Part shown: piece after piece, positions 62,044 through 64,000 of the stretch
How the letters are laid out: each line of letters begins with the position of its first letter
How positions within the stretch are numbered: position 1 is the stretch's first letter
NCBI RefSeq assembly: GCF_021398735.1
Contig: NZ_CP090349.1
Coordinates: 5,041,001 to 5,105,000 of the forward strand
Length of the DNA stretch: 64,000 nucleotides
Origin: Methylobacterium oryzae
GTDB lineage: Bacteria; Pseudomonadota; Alphaproteobacteria; Rhizobiales; Beijerinckiaceae
Direction of reading: 5' to 3'
Translations under genes and position numbers: made by a program
The notes under the pieces: model-generated
What the model was told of the DNA's origin: nothing
The model's database searches: none
Seen by the model: only the letters and a program-made list of their open reading frames with translations

Positions 62044-64000
62044 ATGATCCGCGGGTTGGGGAGGTCCGGGATCGCGCGCCGCGTCCTCGTGGTCGGCGCG
62101 ATCCCGATTCTCGTCGCGGCCGCCATCGCGCTGGGCGCCTGGATCCTGCTCTACGAGGCCGAGCGGGCCCGGACCGGCGCCGTGGTGGCGACGGAGACCG
62201 CACAGACGCTGACGTCGATGAACCGGGCGCGGGCGGATGCCGTCAGCGGCGGCACCGCGCGGCGGGACGAGGCCGAGCGTCGCTTCGACGAGCGGGCCGC
62301 CACGGCGGCCGGGCAGCTCGAACGCCTGGAGGGTCTCGCGCGCACGCGCGGCCAGTCGGCTCTCGTGGCGACCGTCACGGGCGATCTGAACTCGCAGGTG
62401 ACGCGCATGCGCTCGCTCCTGCTCTCCGAGCGGACCGCGAACGCGACGATCGCCGATATGGCCCGGCGGGCGGACGCCCTGGTGGCCCTGACCGACGTTG
62501 CGCGCCGGCGCCAGCAGCAGGACAACGCTCAGCTGATCGCCGTCCTGGCCGTCAAGGATGCCGAGCTGGAGCGGAACCAGGGCGTCGTCACGGCTCTCCG
62601 GGAGCTCCGGGAGGCGATCAGCACCGCGGAGCTGAACCGGGCGCGCATCGGTCGCCCGGTCTTCCCGATCGAGTTCGATGAGCTCGCCGCCGACCTTCGG
62701 CAGCTCGATGCGGTGGGCGACCGGCTACGCCGCGTCCTGCGGGTCGACGGCGAGGCGGGGGCGGCGGACCGGGCGACAAAGCTCCTGAAGGCGTACCGCG
62801 ACCGGAGCCGGACCGAGGACGGCCTCAACAGGGTGCTCTCCGAGGGCTTCGAGCTGACCCGCGCGACCCAGGCCGGCCGCGTCCTGGTCGAGTGGTGCGA
62901 CCAGCTCGTCCAAGTGAACGTCACCCGGCAGAACCGGCTGTACGAGGAGGTCGCGCTCCTGATCCGTCACTCGGTCCTCTCGAACGAGGCCGAGCTCTCC
63001 GCCCAGGACATCGCCCTCACGGCCCTGCGCCTGGCCCGGCGGACGGATGCGGCCCTGGCGCGCCGGGATACTGCGGAAGCGTCGCGGGTGCTGGAGGCGG
63101 GCGCGGAGCTGTCGGGCACGTCCCGGACGCTGCTCATCCCGGTGAGCATCCGGGACGAGATGGCGGAGGCGATCGACGGGTGGCGCACGCAGCTCGCCGC
63201 GACGATCGGGAAGATCGGCGAGCAGAACGAGACCATCGCCGACATGGACAGCCGCGCCGCCACGATGAGCGCCAACGCGCAGACCTTGAGCCGGGCCTTC
63301 ATCGACGATGCCGACCAGTTCGGCAGCGTGATCCGGCAGTTGCTGGTCGTGGGGGCGGTCGGCGCCCTGTGCCTGGGGATCGGCGCCGCCGCCGCGGTGG
63401 CGCGCTCGATCACCCGGCCGCTGCACGCGCTCCAGCACAGCATCGTCACCGCCGCCGCCGCGCCCGCCCCCGAGGATATCGGCCGCGACAGTCACCTGCT
63501 CACCCGACGCGACGAACTCGGCGACATCGCCAGGGCGACCAACGCGTTCCTGGAGCAGATCCGCCGCCGCGAAGCGGACCGGCGCAACGCCTCCCAGCGC
63601 GCCGACGACGCGCTCACGACCCTGCGGCAGGCCCAGGAGGACCTGATCCGCGCCGAACGGCTCGCCTCGCTCGGGCAGCTCGTGGCGGGCGTCTCGCACG
63701 AGATCAGCACCCCGCTCGGCATCGCCCTGACCACGGCGACGCAGGTCCAGTCCGACTCGGCGGCGTTCGCGCGCATGGTCGGGGACAACCAGCTCTCCCG
63801 GTCGCGGCTGACCCAGTATGCCGGGCGGATGCGGGAGGGCGCGCAGCTCCTGACCAGCAACCTGATGCGCGCGGCCGATCTCCTCTACAGCTTCAAGCAG
63901 GTGGCGGCCGATCAGGCCATCGAGGACCGCCGCCCGCTGAACCTCGCGGACTGGATCGACGAGCTCCTGAAGAGCCTGCGCGCCCTGGCGCGGCCGGGCC
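62044..64000 (+). CDS. Membrane sensor histidine kinase, C-terminus outside window
   Basis: About 652 residues are visible. TM1 lies at about 15-34. A very long helical periplasmic domain follows (about 35-430, rich in Arg, Glu and Ala, likely a multi-helix bundle). TM2 is near 435-457, then a HAMP (ITRPLHALQHSI) and a coiled segment. HisKA follows with SLGQLVAGVSHEISTPLGIA, where His is the phospho-acceptor. The ATPase domain would be to the right of the edge. ATG at 62044 chosen; an in-frame GTG at 62032 is also possible. The partner regulator is not in the window. Confidence 0.88.
   Translation, partial: MIRGLGRSGIARRVLVVGAIPILVAAAIALGAWILLYEAERARTGAVVATETAQTLTSMNRARADAVSGGTARRDEAERRFDERAATAAGQLERLEGLARTRGQSALVATVTGDLNSQVTRMRSLLLSERTANATIADMARRADALVALTDVARRRQQQDNAQLIAVLAVKDAELERNQGVVTALRELREAISTAELNRARIGRPVFPIEFDELAADLRQLDAVGDRLRRVLRVDGEAGAADRATKLLKAYRDRSRTEDGLNRVLSEGFELTRATQAGRVLVEWCDQLVQVNVTRQNRLYEEVALLIRHSVLSNEAELSAQDIALTALRLARRTDAALARRDTAEASRVLEAGAELSGTSRTLLIPVSIRDEMAEAIDGWRTQLAATIGKIGEQNETIADMDSRAATMSANAQTLSRAFIDDADQFGSVIRQLLVVGAVGALCLGIGAAAAVARSITRPLHALQHSIVTAAAAPAPEDIGRDSHLLTRRDELGDIARATNAFLEQIRRREADRRNASQRADDALTTLRQAQEDLIRAERLASLGQLVAGVSHEISTPLGIALTTATQVQSDSAAFARMVGDNQLSRSRLTQYAGRMREGAQLLTSNLMRAADLLYSFKQVAADQAIEDRRPLNLADWIDELLKSLRALARPG

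Noticed and set aside
1..64000. CRISPR arrays, tRNA or rRNA genes, insertion sequences, prophage or integrase genes
   Set aside because: I found no regularly spaced repeats, no tRNA-like cloverleaf sequence, no transposase motifs and no abrupt drop in G+C indicating a recent island.

Overview
The window is about 70% G+C, densely coded on both strands, and has no rRNA, tRNA, CRISPR array, insertion sequence or phage gene that I can recognise. The gene families (FixLJ, TRAP and NMT1-like transporters, CoA-linked catabolism, DUF6166 and DUF898 proteins, a 7Fe ferredoxin) and the codon bias fit a free-living, metabolically versatile alphaproteobacterium of the Hyphomicrobiales/Methylobacterium type. 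The genus is an inference.

Layout. 1-4764: a minus-strand tetR - ABC exporter - membrane fusion protein - RND pump operon (the pump runs off the left edge), with a dyad operator in front of tetR. 4975-9715: a TctDE-like two-component system divergent from a periplasmic binding protein, then a citrate/tricarballylate-type MFS carrier. 9874-14181: a GntR/FCD regulator divergent from an MFS carrier, then a di-iron fatty-acid-hydroxylase-family membrane protein and three small ORFs; the same GATATATC core lies before both promoters. 14335-18294: a Cys/Met-metabolism PLP enzyme, then a tightly coupled DUF898 membrane protein and M48 protease.

18470-27406 is the most unusual region. It holds a DUF971 protein, an adenylylsulfate-reductase-like flavoprotein (AprA-like), a small 2[4Fe-4S] protein (AprB-like), a HEAT-repeat protein and a Crp/Fnr regulator. 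These are followed by an ABC importer whose binding protein carries a C-terminal NosL-like domain, a 7Fe ferredoxin and a ferredoxin-NADP reductase. The two halves share a 12-nt promoter motif (TGnGCAACTAAT). Together they look like an uptake-plus-reduction system with its own electron chain (NADPH - FNR - ferredoxin - AprB/AprA-like enzyme); the substrate is unknown. A molybdopterin oxidoreductase (27454-29493) converges on it.

29720-38014 is a minus-strand catabolic operon: lactonase-like MBL hydrolase, NIPSNAP protein, two HIBADH-family dehydrogenases, aldehyde dehydrogenase, two CMD proteins, cupin, MFS carrier and GntR regulator. 38142-40363 is another MFS carrier with an IclR regulator. 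Divergent from it (40689-49176) lie an orphan binding protein, a paired acyl-CoA dehydrogenase, a CaiB-type CoA transferase, a crotonase with altered catalytic residues and a DctPQM TRAP transporter, i.e. uptake, CoA activation and oxidation of an organic acid.

49311-53272 is glpT-glpD-glpR with clustered CGAAACC/GGTTTCG operator half-sites. 53491-59104 holds a large hybrid PAS kinase and then FixL/FixJ; FixL keeps the haem-PAS His and Arg residues at a constant +5 offset from Bradyrhizobium FixL. 59200-61407 is an EfeB peroxidase and an EfeO/EfeM-type lipoprotein-like iron protein without an efeU gene. Two tiny ORFs follow, and a sensor kinase runs off the right edge.
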